Notes: a model not told the origin generated them from the sequence alone. A stretch of 6,119 bases of DNA from a bacterium (GCA_021812825.1 JAKAMO010000135.1:1-6119), one strand, 5' to 3'. Positions 1 to 5,929 are shown, numbered from the stretch's first letter. Numbers and translations are program-made.

Positions 1-1
1 G

Positions 2-445
2 GCCGCCCAGGCGGTGTCGGAGCTGGCGGCCATGATAGACGAGCACAAGGCCGAGGTCACGGTCTCCGATTCCCTGCCCGAGATCTACTGCGACCCGGTA
101 AAGCTCCGCCAGGTCTTCCACAACCTGGTGACCAACGCCATGAAGTACAACGACCGCCCCGCGCCGAAGGTCACGGTCTCCGCGGAGAAGTTCGGCGAGT
201 ACTACTGGAAGTTCTCGGTCGCGGACAACGGGATCGGCATCCCCGCGCAGTACTTCGAGGAGATCTTCACCATGTTCAAGCGGCTGCACGGCCGCGGCGA
301 GTACGGCGGCGGCACCGGCGCCGGCCTGGCCATAGTCAGGAAGATCATCGAGGAGCACAACGGCAAGATCTGGGTGGAGTCCGCCGAAGGGGAGGGGAGC
401 ACGTTCTTCTTCCTCCTGCCCGAGGACCTGCGCCGCAAGCCATAG
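2..445 (+). CDS. Sensor histidine kinase, C-terminal ATPase domain (partial, 5' end outside window)
   Basis: This is the catalytic ATP-binding (HATPase_c) end of a sensor histidine kinase, which phosphorylates its own His and passes the phosphate to a response regulator. The frame is open from base 2, so the start, the sensor domains and the phospho-acceptor His lie to the left. A GTG at 14 is only an internal valine. Visible motifs are the N box (QVFHNLVTNAMKYN, key Asn at about 134-136), the G1 box (DNGIGIP, Asp at 224-226), an F-box region (IFTMFKRLHGRGEY) and the G2 box (GGGTGAGLAI, about 302-331), followed by KIWVES and a usual C-terminus. The RLHxRxEY-GTGxGLAI-KIIEEHNGKIWVES pattern is typical of phytochrome-like kinases such as Cph1 and related PAS/GAF kinases. 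The next gene encodes an Rcp1-like regulator, the usual partner of such kinases. Light sensing cannot be claimed because the input domains are missing. Confidence 0.93.
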   Translation, partial: AAQAVSELAAMIDEHKAEVTVSDSLPEIYCDPVKLRQVFHNLVTNAMKYNDRPAPKVTVSAEKFGEYYWKFSVADNGIGIPAQYFEEIFTMFKRLHGRGEYGGGTGAGLAIVRKIIEEHNGKIWVESAEGEGSTFFFLLPEDLRRKP

Positions 446-453
446 GAGAGCCC

Positions 454-900
454 ATGACGAAAGATACGCAACAGTACACCATACTGCTGGTAGAGGACAA
501 CGAGGACGACATCCTGATAGCCAAGCGCGCCTTCTCGGAGTTCAGGTTCTTCACGGACCTCGCGGTGGCGCGCGACGGGCACGAGGCGCTGGACATGCTG
601 ACCGGGGCGGGCCCCTTCTCGGGCCGCAAGCCGCTGCGCCCGGCCATGATCTTCCTCGACATAACTTTGCCGCTGATGGACGGCATCGCGCTGCTCAAGC
701 GCCTCAAGTCCGACCAGGCCCTGAAGACGATCCCGGTGGTGATGCTCACCACCTCTTCCCGCTCCGAGGACATAGCGCGCAGCTACGAGAGCGGGGCAGC
801 GTCGTACCTGACCAAGCCCGCCTCGCTGGAGGAATTCCTGCAGCTGGCCCGCAGCTTCGAGACCTACTGGATCTCCATCTCCAAGCTGCCCGCGCCCTGA
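454..900 (+). CDS. Rcp1/CheY-like single-domain response regulator
   Basis: This 148-residue protein is a stand-alone receiver domain with no output domain, so it probably acts by protein-protein contact or as a phosphorelay carrier in the cytoplasm. The receiver signature is complete: acidic pair E14/D15 in LLVEDNEDD, phospho-acceptor D69 in FLDITLPLMDG, switch Thr T99 in MLTTSS, and Lys K121 in YLTKP. The EDNEDD start, the longer insert before the phosphorylation site and the LTTS motif fit the Rcp1 family, regulators paired with phytochrome-type kinases. The ATG at 454 is preceded by AGGAG (444-448), which begins inside the stop codon of the upstream kinase. The gap is only 8 nt, so coupled translation is likely. 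The upstream kinase is the most likely phosphodonor, but the kinase at 1605-3008 has no regulator of its own here and could also use it. Confidence 0.95.
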   Translation: MTKDTQQYTILLVEDNEDDILIAKRAFSEFRFFTDLAVARDGHEALDMLTGAGPFSGRKPLRPAMIFLDITLPLMDGIALLKRLKSDQALKTIPVVMLTTSSRSEDIARSYESGAASYLTKPASLEEFLQLARSFETYWISISKLPAP

Positions 901-909
901 CGAGGACCT

Positions 910-1608
910 ATGGACAAGAAAAAACCGCTCAAGCTGCCCCCGATAGCCGTGGCCAAATGGCGCGCCATCGCCGACCTGCTGGCCGAGCTGGCCAGCGTCC
1001 CCGCCGCCACCATCAACATCCTCGACGAGGAGGACTCGCTGCGCGTGATAGGCGGCGAACACGGCGGCGAGCCGGCCGGCCAGCCGGACGCGCGCGTAGA
1101 CCTCGGACTGAAGACCTACTGCAGCGCCGTCGTGAACTCCCGGGAGCCGCTCATGGTGCCCGACGCCACGAAGAGCGCCTTCTGGAAGGACAGCGAGGGC
1201 GCCAAGGCCGGCTACATCGCCTACGCCGGCGTCCCGATCTTCCGCCCGGACCAGGAGATCTTCGGCAGCATCTGCCTGTTCGACAGGAAGCCCAACGAGT
1301 TCTCCGCGCCCATCCAGAAGGTGATGAAGGAGTTCTCCGAGATCATCACCGACCACCTGGAGCTGATACAGGCCAACATCAAGCTGGAGGAGTCGCTCAA
1401 GGAGGTCCGCACGCTGCAGGGCCTCATCCCCATCTGCGCGCAGTGCAAGAAGATCCGCGACGACAAGGGCTTCTGGCAGAAGGTGGAGACCTACCTGGAG
1501 GGGCATTCGCAGGCCCGCTTCACGCACGGCCTCTGCGAGGACTGCATGGAGAAGCTCTACGGCCACGAGAAGTGGTTCAAGGACAAGCACCCCGGCCAGG
1601 GGAAATGA
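910..1608 (+). CDS. GAF domain protein with C-terminal double-CxxC module
   Basis: This 232-residue protein looks soluble and cytoplasmic and has no signal peptide or membrane segment. Residues about 15-150 form a GAF-type sensor domain. The stretch from TYCSAVV through MVPDATKSAFWKD to YAGVPI and FGSICLFDRK matches a widespread GAF subtype. Residues about 150-170 look like a short coiled-coil linker. Residues about 172-218 hold two Cys pairs, C176/C179 (PICAQCKKIRDD) and C209/C212 (GLCEDCMEKLYG). I recognise this tail from the C-termini of many PAS/GAF kinases and regulators, especially in Deltaproteobacteria, but know of no assigned function. Four Cys in two CxxC knuckles suggest a zinc-binding fold (inference). 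There is no kinase or receiver domain, so it may be an accessory sensor for the flanking kinases. The ATG at 910 follows GAGGA (902-906) with a 3-nt spacer and lies 9 nt after the previous stop. The gene ends in an ATGA overlap with the next one. Confidence 0.9.
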   Translation: MDKKKPLKLPPIAVAKWRAIADLLAELASVPAATINILDEEDSLRVIGGEHGGEPAGQPDARVDLGLKTYCSAVVNSREPLMVPDATKSAFWKDSEGAKAGYIAYAGVPIFRPDQEIFGSICLFDRKPNEFSAPIQKVMKEFSEIITDHLELIQANIKLEESLKEVRTLQGLIPICAQCKKIRDDKGFWQKVETYLEGHSQARFTHGLCEDCMEKLYGHEKWFKDKHPGQGK

Positions 1609-3008
1609 CCGCCCTGCTGATCAAGGCCACCCTGATACTCGCCGGCTCAGAGCTGCTGGTGATGGCGCTGCTTTCGCGCGTCGAGCTTTCCGGGCCGTTG
1701 GCCGGGGCGCTCGACCCGCTGCTGATGGTGGCCATAGCTATCTGGCCCCTCTATCTCCTGATGCGCAAGGAGCGCCGCCGCCTCGAAAAGCAGGAGGCTC
1801 TGGACGCAAAGCTGCACGGCATCGTGGACAGCCTCTGGAACGCGTCCATGAACGTTCTCTCCCGGGACGCCTTCCTGGGCGCGGTGCTGCGGGAGCTGCT
1901 GGACAACTCCCCGATCACGCTCCAGCGCAAAGGCGCCATCTTCCTGAACGAGAACGGGGAGTTCCGGCTCAAGGCGGAGATAGGCTTTTCGGAAGAGCAG
2001 CGGCGGGCCTGCTCCGCCATTCCGTCGGGGCACTGCCTCTGCGGCGCCGTCGTCGAAAGCCGCCGGCCGGTCTACGCGTCCGAAGTGGACGACCGCCATC
2101 ATGTCCATACTCCGGGCGTCAGGCCGCACGGCCATTACTGCTTTCCCATACTGTCCGGGAACGATCTCCTCGGCGTCCTGACGCTGTACCTGGACCCAGG
2201 CCACCGCCGCGACCCGGCCGAGGAGCGCTTTATCTCCTCTATCTGCGCCATAGCGGCCCGTATCATAGAGGCCAAGAAGCTGGAAAGCTCCCTGCGCCAG
2301 ATGCAGAAGTTGGAGGCCCTGAACCGCTTCGCGGCCGGCATAGCCCACGATTTCAACAACATGCTCTCGGCCATACGCGGCTACTGCGACGTGGCCGTCC
2401 GCGCCCTGCCCGCCTCGTCCCAGGCCGCCGGGGATATCCGCGATATCCTGGCCGTAGTAGAGCGCGGCGCCCGGCTGACCCGCCAGCTGAAGCTCTATTC
2501 CCGGCAGTGGCCGGAGGAATACGCCTTGGAGGACGTGAATCTGATCGTAAAGGATTCTTTTGAAATGATCCGCCGCCTCGCGGGCTCCGGTTTAAAGCTC
2601 TCGCTGGCGCAGGCCGGGGATCCGCTCCCGGTGCGCTGCAACCGGGGCCAACTGGAGCAGGTCCTGCTCAACCTCGCCTCCAACGCCAGGGACGCCATGC
2701 CAGGCGGAGGCGAGTTCCGCCTGGAAACCTCGTGCAGGGAGGTCGGCTTCCCCGGCAAGAAAAAGAACATGACGGCCGCGGTGATAGCGGCCTCCGACAC
2801 CGGGTCCGGCATTCCTCAGGAAATAGCCGAAAGGATATTCGAGCCGTTCTTCACCACGAAGCCCGAAGGCGAGGGGACGGGCCTGGGGCTGGCCATGGCG
2901 CATTCCATCGTCTCCCAGCACGGCGGCGAGATCACCGTCTCCTCATCCCAGTCGGGCACTCGTTTCGACATCTACCTGCCGCTGCACGACGGCTCAGAAC
3001 AGGCCTAG
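1605..3008 (+). CDS. Membrane-anchored GAF sensor histidine kinase (HDFNN class)
   Basis: This is a complete 467-residue histidine kinase. Two hydrophobic segments (about residues 3-23 and 34-53) form an N-terminal membrane hairpin with almost no periplasmic part. A GAF domain follows (about 75-222), rich in Cys and His (GHCLCG at 142-147; HHVH at 165-168; PHGHYC at 174-179). The dimerisation domain carries the phospho-acceptor H248 in GIAHDFNN, as in NtrB-like and many hybrid kinases. The ATPase domain has the N box (LLNLASNARDAM, N360), G1 (DTGSGIP, D398), F box (FEPFFTTK) and G2 (GEGTGLGLA, 422-430). The start is the ATG at 1605, which overlaps the preceding TGA as ATGA and has AGGGGA (1598-1603) just upstream. 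The frame stays open back to 957, but that stretch is the GAF gene read out of frame and gives an Arg-rich nonsense protein. No receiver domain is attached. The 3' end overlaps the convergent mntP gene by 15 bp. Confidence 0.95.
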   Translation: MTALLIKATLILAGSELLVMALLSRVELSGPLAGALDPLLMVAIAIWPLYLLMRKERRRLEKQEALDAKLHGIVDSLWNASMNVLSRDAFLGAVLRELLDNSPITLQRKGAIFLNENGEFRLKAEIGFSEEQRRACSAIPSGHCLCGAVVESRRPVYASEVDDRHHVHTPGVRPHGHYCFPILSGNDLLGVLTLYLDPGHRRDPAEERFISSICAIAARIIEAKKLESSLRQMQKLEALNRFAAGIAHDFNNMLSAIRGYCDVAVRALPASSQAAGDIRDILAVVERGARLTRQLKLYSRQWPEEYALEDVNLIVKDSFEMIRRLAGSGLKLSLAQAGDPLPVRCNRGQLEQVLLNLASNARDAMPGGGEFRLETSCREVGFPGKKKNMTAAVIAASDTGSGIPQEIAERIFEPFFTTKPEGEGTGLGLAMAHSIVSQHGGEITVSSSQSGTRFDIYLPLHDGSEQA

Positions 3009-3569
3009 GTGCTCCAGGAGGATCTTGAGGCCTATGCCTATCAGGATGACGCCGCCGGCGGCCTCCATCCTGTGCTCGAAGAAGTGGCCGCCGGCCGAGC
3101 CCAGCCGCACGCCGGCCAGCGACATCACGAAGGTAACCAGGCCTATCACCAGCACCGGGGCGATGATGGACAGCTTCAGTACGGAGAAGGTCAGCCCCAC
3201 GGCCAGCGCGTCTATGCTGGTGGCCAGCGCCAGCACCGTCAGCGTGCCGGTGTCGAAAGGGCAGGTCTTCGGGCCGCCGCAGTCCTCCTCCTCCCTTATC
3301 TCGAAGGATTCGTAGAGCATCTTGCCGCCTATCGCGGCCAGCAGGCCGAAGGCCAGCCAGTGGTCCCAGCTGGAGATGTACTCCTTCATGCTCAGACCCG
3401 CGGCCCAGCCCACCACCGGCATCAGGGCCTGGAAGCCCCCGAAGAACAGGCCCATCTTCAGCGCGTGCGGGATGTTCAGGCGCTTCATGGTGGCGCCGCT
3501 GGCCACGGCCACGGCGAAGGCGTCCATGGAAAGCCCCAGGGCGATAAGCAGTATCTCGAGGGTTCTCAC
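2994..3569 (-). CDS. mntP: MntP-family manganese efflux pump
   Basis: This 191-residue inner-membrane protein has the usual length and layout of the MntP (formerly YebN/DUF204) family, which exports Mn2+ and protects against manganese excess. Two homologous halves of three helices each are visible, each with the family's acidic motif: GLSMDAFAVA (D16) in helix 1 and ATSIDALAVGL (D120) in helix 4. GGKMLYES closes the first half, and GGVILIGIGLKILLEHL forms the last helix. The loop between the halves carries C97 and C103 (DCGGPKTC), possibly an extra metal contact or a disulfide (inference). The start is a GTG at 3569-3567; the protein then begins directly with the typical LEILLIALGLSMDAF. A perfect TATAAT lies 7 nt upstream, too close for a standard leader with a Shine-Dalgarno. 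No yybP-ykoY riboswitch fits in the 72-bp divergent gap. The 3' end overlaps the convergent kinase gene. Confidence 0.93.
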   Translation of the reverse strand: MRTLEILLIALGLSMDAFAVAVASGATMKRLNIPHALKMGLFFGGFQALMPVVGWAAGLSMKEYISSWDHWLAFGLLAAIGGKMLYESFEIREEEDCGGPKTCPFDTGTLTVLALATSIDALAVGLTFSVLKLSIIAPVLVIGLVTFVMSLAGVRLGSAGGHFFEHRMEAAGGVILIGIGLKILLEHLGLF

Positions 3570-3576
3570 GCCTTCA

Positions 3577-3582
3577 ATTATA
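3577..3582 (-). promoter_or_regulatory. Candidate -10 element for mntP
   Basis: Read on the minus strand, 3582-3577 is a perfect TATAAT. Its last base is 7 positions before the first base after the discriminator (3570), so RNA should begin at about 3570-3569, where the GTG start codon is (3569-3567). That predicts a leaderless or nearly leaderless mntP transcript. No good -35 is seen: the position 17 bp upstream (3605-3600) reads GCGGGC, within the left arm of the inverted repeat at 3600-3620. A GAAGG lies only 1 nt before the GTG, too near to be a normal ribosome binding site. Promoter activity is inferred from sequence and position only. Confidence 0.55.
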
Positions 3583-3599
3583 CAAATTAGCTTCGCCGC

Positions 3600-3628
3600 G
3601 CCCGCCTTGAACGGGCGGGCTTTCTTTT
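3600..3628 (+). terminator. GC-rich inverted repeat plus T-rich run: intrinsic terminator or operator
   Basis: GCCCGCC (3600-3606) pairs perfectly with GGCGGGC (3614-3620) around a 7-nt loop, TTGAACG, and is followed by TTTCTTTT (3621-3628). On the + strand this has the form of a Rho-independent terminator. It is the first such structure after the kinase operon that ends at 3008, so it may stop readthrough that runs antisense across mntP. The loop also holds the -35 hexamer of the candidate promoter for the gene at 3642, and the left arm lies where the -35 of mntP would be. A protein-binding operator controlling both divergent promoters is therefore an alternative. Confidence 0.55.
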
Positions 3629-3635
3629 ATATATT
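3607..3635 (+). promoter_or_regulatory. Candidate sigma-70-type promoter, leaderless start for the gene at 3642
   Basis: TTGAAC (3607-3612, four of six matches to TTGACA) and TATATT (3630-3635, five of six matches to TATAAT) are separated by exactly 17 bp. The expected transcription start, 7 nt past the -10 element, is position 3642, the A of the ATG of the downstream gene. No Shine-Dalgarno is present before that ATG; the bases there are TATATATTCTGCCT. The simplest reading is a promoter that makes a leaderless mRNA for the TIGR03546-TIGR03545 pair. Confidence 0.6.
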
Positions 3636-3641
3636 CTGCCT

Positions 3642-4154
3642 ATGAACCCTTTAGCGCTCATCCGCCAGTTCATCAAAGGCCTCACGGCCCAGACCACCCC
3701 GGGCCAGATAGGCGCCGGCATAGCCATCGGCTTCCTGATAGGCCTGATGCCCAAGGCCACGCTGACAGCCCAGCTGCTCATCGTCGTGATGATGGCCAGC
3801 AAGGTCAACATCCCGATGGCCGTCCTCACGGTGCTCGGCGTCAGCCTGCTGAACCCGCTGCTAGACAAGGTCTCGGACCCCATCGGCTACGCGCTGCTCA
3901 CGGCGGAAGCCCTGAAGCCGCTCTGGACGAAGCTCTACAACACGCCGGTAGTCCCGTGGACGGGCTTCAACAACACCGTGGTGCCCGGCGGCCTCGTGCT
4001 CGGCGGCCTGCTGCTGGCCCCCGTCTATATGGCCGGCAGGAAGTTCGGCGTCTACTACAACGAGAAGTTCCGCGACCGCGTGATGAACTCCAAGCTGGTC
4101 AAAGGGCTGAAGGCCTCCTTCCTCTTCGACTGGTACTTCAAGGAGGGCGTGTAA
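3642..4154 (+). CDS. TIGR03546 family membrane protein (DUF2062-like)
   Basis: This 170-residue inner-membrane protein has no known function. I recognise it as TIGR03546, the small partner gene of TIGR03545, from its sequence style and from the neighbour. The N-terminal TPGQIGAGIAIGFLIGLMPK (19-38) matches the start of the DUF2062 fold. Hydrophobic segments lie at about 22-50, 56-72 and 112-130, with a short loop containing NPLLDKVSDPIGY (71-83). The C-terminal 40 residues are charged and aromatic (YYNEKFRDR, LFDWYFKEG) and probably cytoplasmic. No catalytic motif is visible. The ATG at 3642 lacks a Shine-Dalgarno and seems to be served by a leaderless promoter; the next Met (residue 36) would remove the first conserved segment. 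The stop is 1 nt before the next start, and the end of this gene contains the strong ribosome binding site for it. The two proteins are likely made together and may form one complex. Confidence 0.85.
   Translation: MNPLALIRQFIKGLTAQTTPGQIGAGIAIGFLIGLMPKATLTAQLLIVVMMASKVNIPMAVLTVLGVSLLNPLLDKVSDPIGYALLTAEALKPLWTKLYNTPVVPWTGFNNTVVPGGLVLGGLLLAPVYMAGRKFGVYYNEKFRDRVMNSKLVKGLKASFLFDWYFKEGV
4140..4147 (+). promoter_or_regulatory. Strong Shine-Dalgarno for the TIGR03545 gene
   Basis: AAGGAGGG lies inside the last codons of the upstream gene, with an 8-nt spacer to the ATG at 4156. It fixes that start and, with the 1-nt gap between the genes, indicates coupled translation. The contrast with the first gene of the pair, which has no such site, supports leaderless initiation there. 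Confidence 0.85.
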
Positions 4155-4155
4155 T

Positions 4156-5928
4156 ATGCGCTGGTCATACGTGGCGCCCCGCCTCGTCCTGCTGGTCCTG
4201 GTCTGGGCCTTCTCAGTATTCGCCTTTGACCCGCTGCTGAAGTGGGGGCTCGAAAAAGGCATGGAGAAGGGCGTGAAGGCCAGGGCAGACATAGCCTCGC
4301 TGCGCACCACCTTCTTCCCGCCGTCGCTCACGCTCAGAGGGCTGACCCTCGCCGACCCCGACAAGGAATTCTCCAACCTGGCCGAGTTCTCGGAGCTCTC
4401 CTTCGCGGCCGAAGGTGCCCCGCTGCTGGAGAAGAAGCTCGTCGTTGACGAGGCCTCGCTGAAGGGCCTGAAGCTGGGCACGGCGCGCAGGATCTCCGGC
4501 TTCCTGCCGAGGCTCGCCAGGAAAAAGAAGGAGGAGGACTCCGCTCCCAGCCTGGCCTCCAGGCTCAAGGACGAGACCAAGGACATGGCCCTGGACGCCG
4601 CGGCCGGCGCCAAGGCCAACGTCACGGCCGATTACAAAGTGGACCCGGCGGACCTGGAGTCCGTAAAACTGGCGAAGCAGCTCGAGGAGCAGTACAAGAA
4701 GGACAGCGCCGACATCTCCGCCCGCTTCTCCGGCGACAAGTACCAGGCCGGCCTGGACGCGCTGAAGGCCCGCTACGAGAAGGCCAAAGGCGAGAAGAAC
4801 ATCGCCAGGCAGGCCAAGGACTACGCCGAGATCGCCAAGGACATAAAGAAGCTCACCTCCCAGGCAGCCGAGGACAAGAAGGCTGCGGCGGAGGCCCTGG
4901 CCCGCGCCAAGGACGGCTTCAAGGCGCTGGAAGAGGCCCGCCGCCGCGACCAGGCCGCCGTCATGTCCAAACTGAAGCTGCCGTCCCTGGACTCGAAGTC
5001 CATCGCAAAAATGCTCGCCGGCCCCGCCGCCGCCGAGAAGATGGACAAGGCCATGCGCTTCATAGAGCTGGCGAAGAAGTACATGCCCGCCGGCGCGAAA
5101 GGCGCGCTGAAGAAAGAGGCCCCGCGCGGCCGCGTGGTGCATTTCCCGAAGGAGCGGGCCTACCCGACCCTGCTGATAAAGAAGCTGCAGCTCACCGGGG
5201 AGCTGGGCGCGGAGGACCCGCTGGACTACAGCGGCACCGTGGAGGGGATAACCACCCAGCCCGCCCTGTACGGCAAGCCCGCCGTGGCCGTGGTGAAGGG
5301 CGCCAAGGGCGCCCGCCGCCTGGACTTCAAGGCCGAGGTGGACGGCCGCGGAGACGCGCTCAAGACCTCCTCGGTGCTTTCCTACAGCGGCATGCCGGTC
5401 AAGGAGCTGAAGCTGGGCTCGCCCTCGTCGCTCGAGGTGGACATCACCGGCGGCACGGGGGCCGTCGAGGCCGCGTTGAAGACCGAGGGGGACAACCTCG
5501 ACGGCAAGGCCTCGGCCAGGCTCTCGGGCGCGAAGTTCAGCCCCCAGGGCGGCAGCATCAAAGGCCCGCTGAAGGGCGCGGTGCAGTCCTCTTTCGCCGG
5601 CCTCTCGTCCGCGGTCATCGAGGCCGGCATCTCCGGCACGCTGAAGGACCCGAAGTTCGACGTCAGCACCGACCTGGCCAACGCCCTCTCGCGGGCCTTC
5701 TCAGGCGCCGTCGGCGCCGAGTTCAAGAAGGCCCAGGACGAGGCTAAGCGCAAGGTGGACGAGGCCGTCAAGCCCTACCAGGACAAGCTCGACAAGCTGG
5801 CCTCGGAGAAGCAGGCCGAGGTGGACAGCCGCCTGAAAGAGGCCGGCGACCGCCTGAACGGCCAGGGCGAGAAGCTGCTCAAGGACCTCTCCCCCGGCAA
5901 GCTCAAGCTCCCGAAGTTCAAGCTGTGA
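4156..5928 (+). CDS. TIGR03545 family protein, AsmA-like envelope protein with long charged helices
   Basis: This 590-residue protein of unknown function belongs to TIGR03545, a family I recall as found only in bacteria with an outer membrane and often paired with TIGR03546, as here. One N-terminal membrane anchor (about residues 8-24) has no obvious signal cleavage site, so the rest is probably periplasmic. Residues about 43-107 (DIASLRTTFFPPSLTLRGLTLADPD, then EFSELSFAAEGAPLL and KGLKLG) follow the pattern of AsmA-family N-termini. Residues about 165-310 are Lys/Ala/Glu-rich and helical, probably coiled coil. Residues about 326-510 return to beta-like alternation (VVHFPKERAYPTLLIKKLQLTGEL, then repeated SGTVEG, LSYSGMP, ARLSGAKF and GTLKDPKFDVSTDL), as in AsmA-like repeats. 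Residues about 520-578 are a second charged helix, and the end is basic (GKLKLPKFKL). A structural or lipid-handling envelope role is inferred from the AsmA resemblance only. No enzyme motif is seen. Composition matches its neighbours. Confidence 0.85.
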   Translation: MRWSYVAPRLVLLVLVWAFSVFAFDPLLKWGLEKGMEKGVKARADIASLRTTFFPPSLTLRGLTLADPDKEFSNLAEFSELSFAAEGAPLLEKKLVVDEASLKGLKLGTARRISGFLPRLARKKKEEDSAPSLASRLKDETKDMALDAAAGAKANVTADYKVDPADLESVKLAKQLEEQYKKDSADISARFSGDKYQAGLDALKARYEKAKGEKNIARQAKDYAEIAKDIKKLTSQAAEDKKAAAEALARAKDGFKALEEARRRDQAAVMSKLKLPSLDSKSIAKMLAGPAAAEKMDKAMRFIELAKKYMPAGAKGALKKEAPRGRVVHFPKERAYPTLLIKKLQLTGELGAEDPLDYSGTVEGITTQPALYGKPAVAVVKGAKGARRLDFKAEVDGRGDALKTSSVLSYSGMPVKELKLGSPSSLEVDITGGTGAVEAALKTEGDNLDGKASARLSGAKFSPQGGSIKGPLKGAVQSSFAGLSSAVIEAGISGTLKDPKFDVSTDLANALSRAFSGAVGAEFKKAQDEAKRKVDEAVKPYQDKLDKLASEKQAEVDSRLKEAGDRLNGQGEKLLKDLSPGKLKLPKFKL

Positions 5929-5929
5929 C

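Noticed and set aside
202..1590. Long minus-strand open frame of 462 codons
   Set aside because: It lies antisense to three genes with clear domains, has low-complexity Leu/Val/Gly/Arg composition and no recognisable motif. Such frames are common opposite GC-rich genes.
957..1604. Upstream extension of the kinase gene at 1605, giving a 683-residue protein
   Set aside because: The extra 216 residues are Arg/Gly/His-rich with no domain and lie out of frame over the well-supported GAF gene at 910-1608. The ATG at 1605 in the ATGA overlap leads directly into a membrane segment.
2700..2724. Perfect 9-bp inverted repeat (CCAGGCGGA / TCCGCCTGG, 7-nt loop) inside the kinase gene
   Set aside because: It encodes a plain stretch of the ATPase domain and has no T-run on either side, so neither a terminator nor an operator is supported. 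It may be a chance effect of GC-rich codons.
3009..3590. Plus-strand open frame opposite mntP
   Set aside because: Composition is His/Gln/Gly-rich with no motif, while the minus strand encodes a clear MntP with both acidic motifs.
3570..3641. yybP-ykoY manganese riboswitch or MntR box upstream of mntP
   Set aside because: The gap is only 72 bp and the predicted leader is zero or one nt, too short for the riboswitch. I see no match to a known MntR site.
4213..5142. Minus-strand open frames opposite the TIGR03545 gene (also 3861-4625)
   Set aside because: Leu/Gly/Arg-rich or Ser/Ala-rich shadows without motifs; the plus strand has a strong Shine-Dalgarno and a recognised family.
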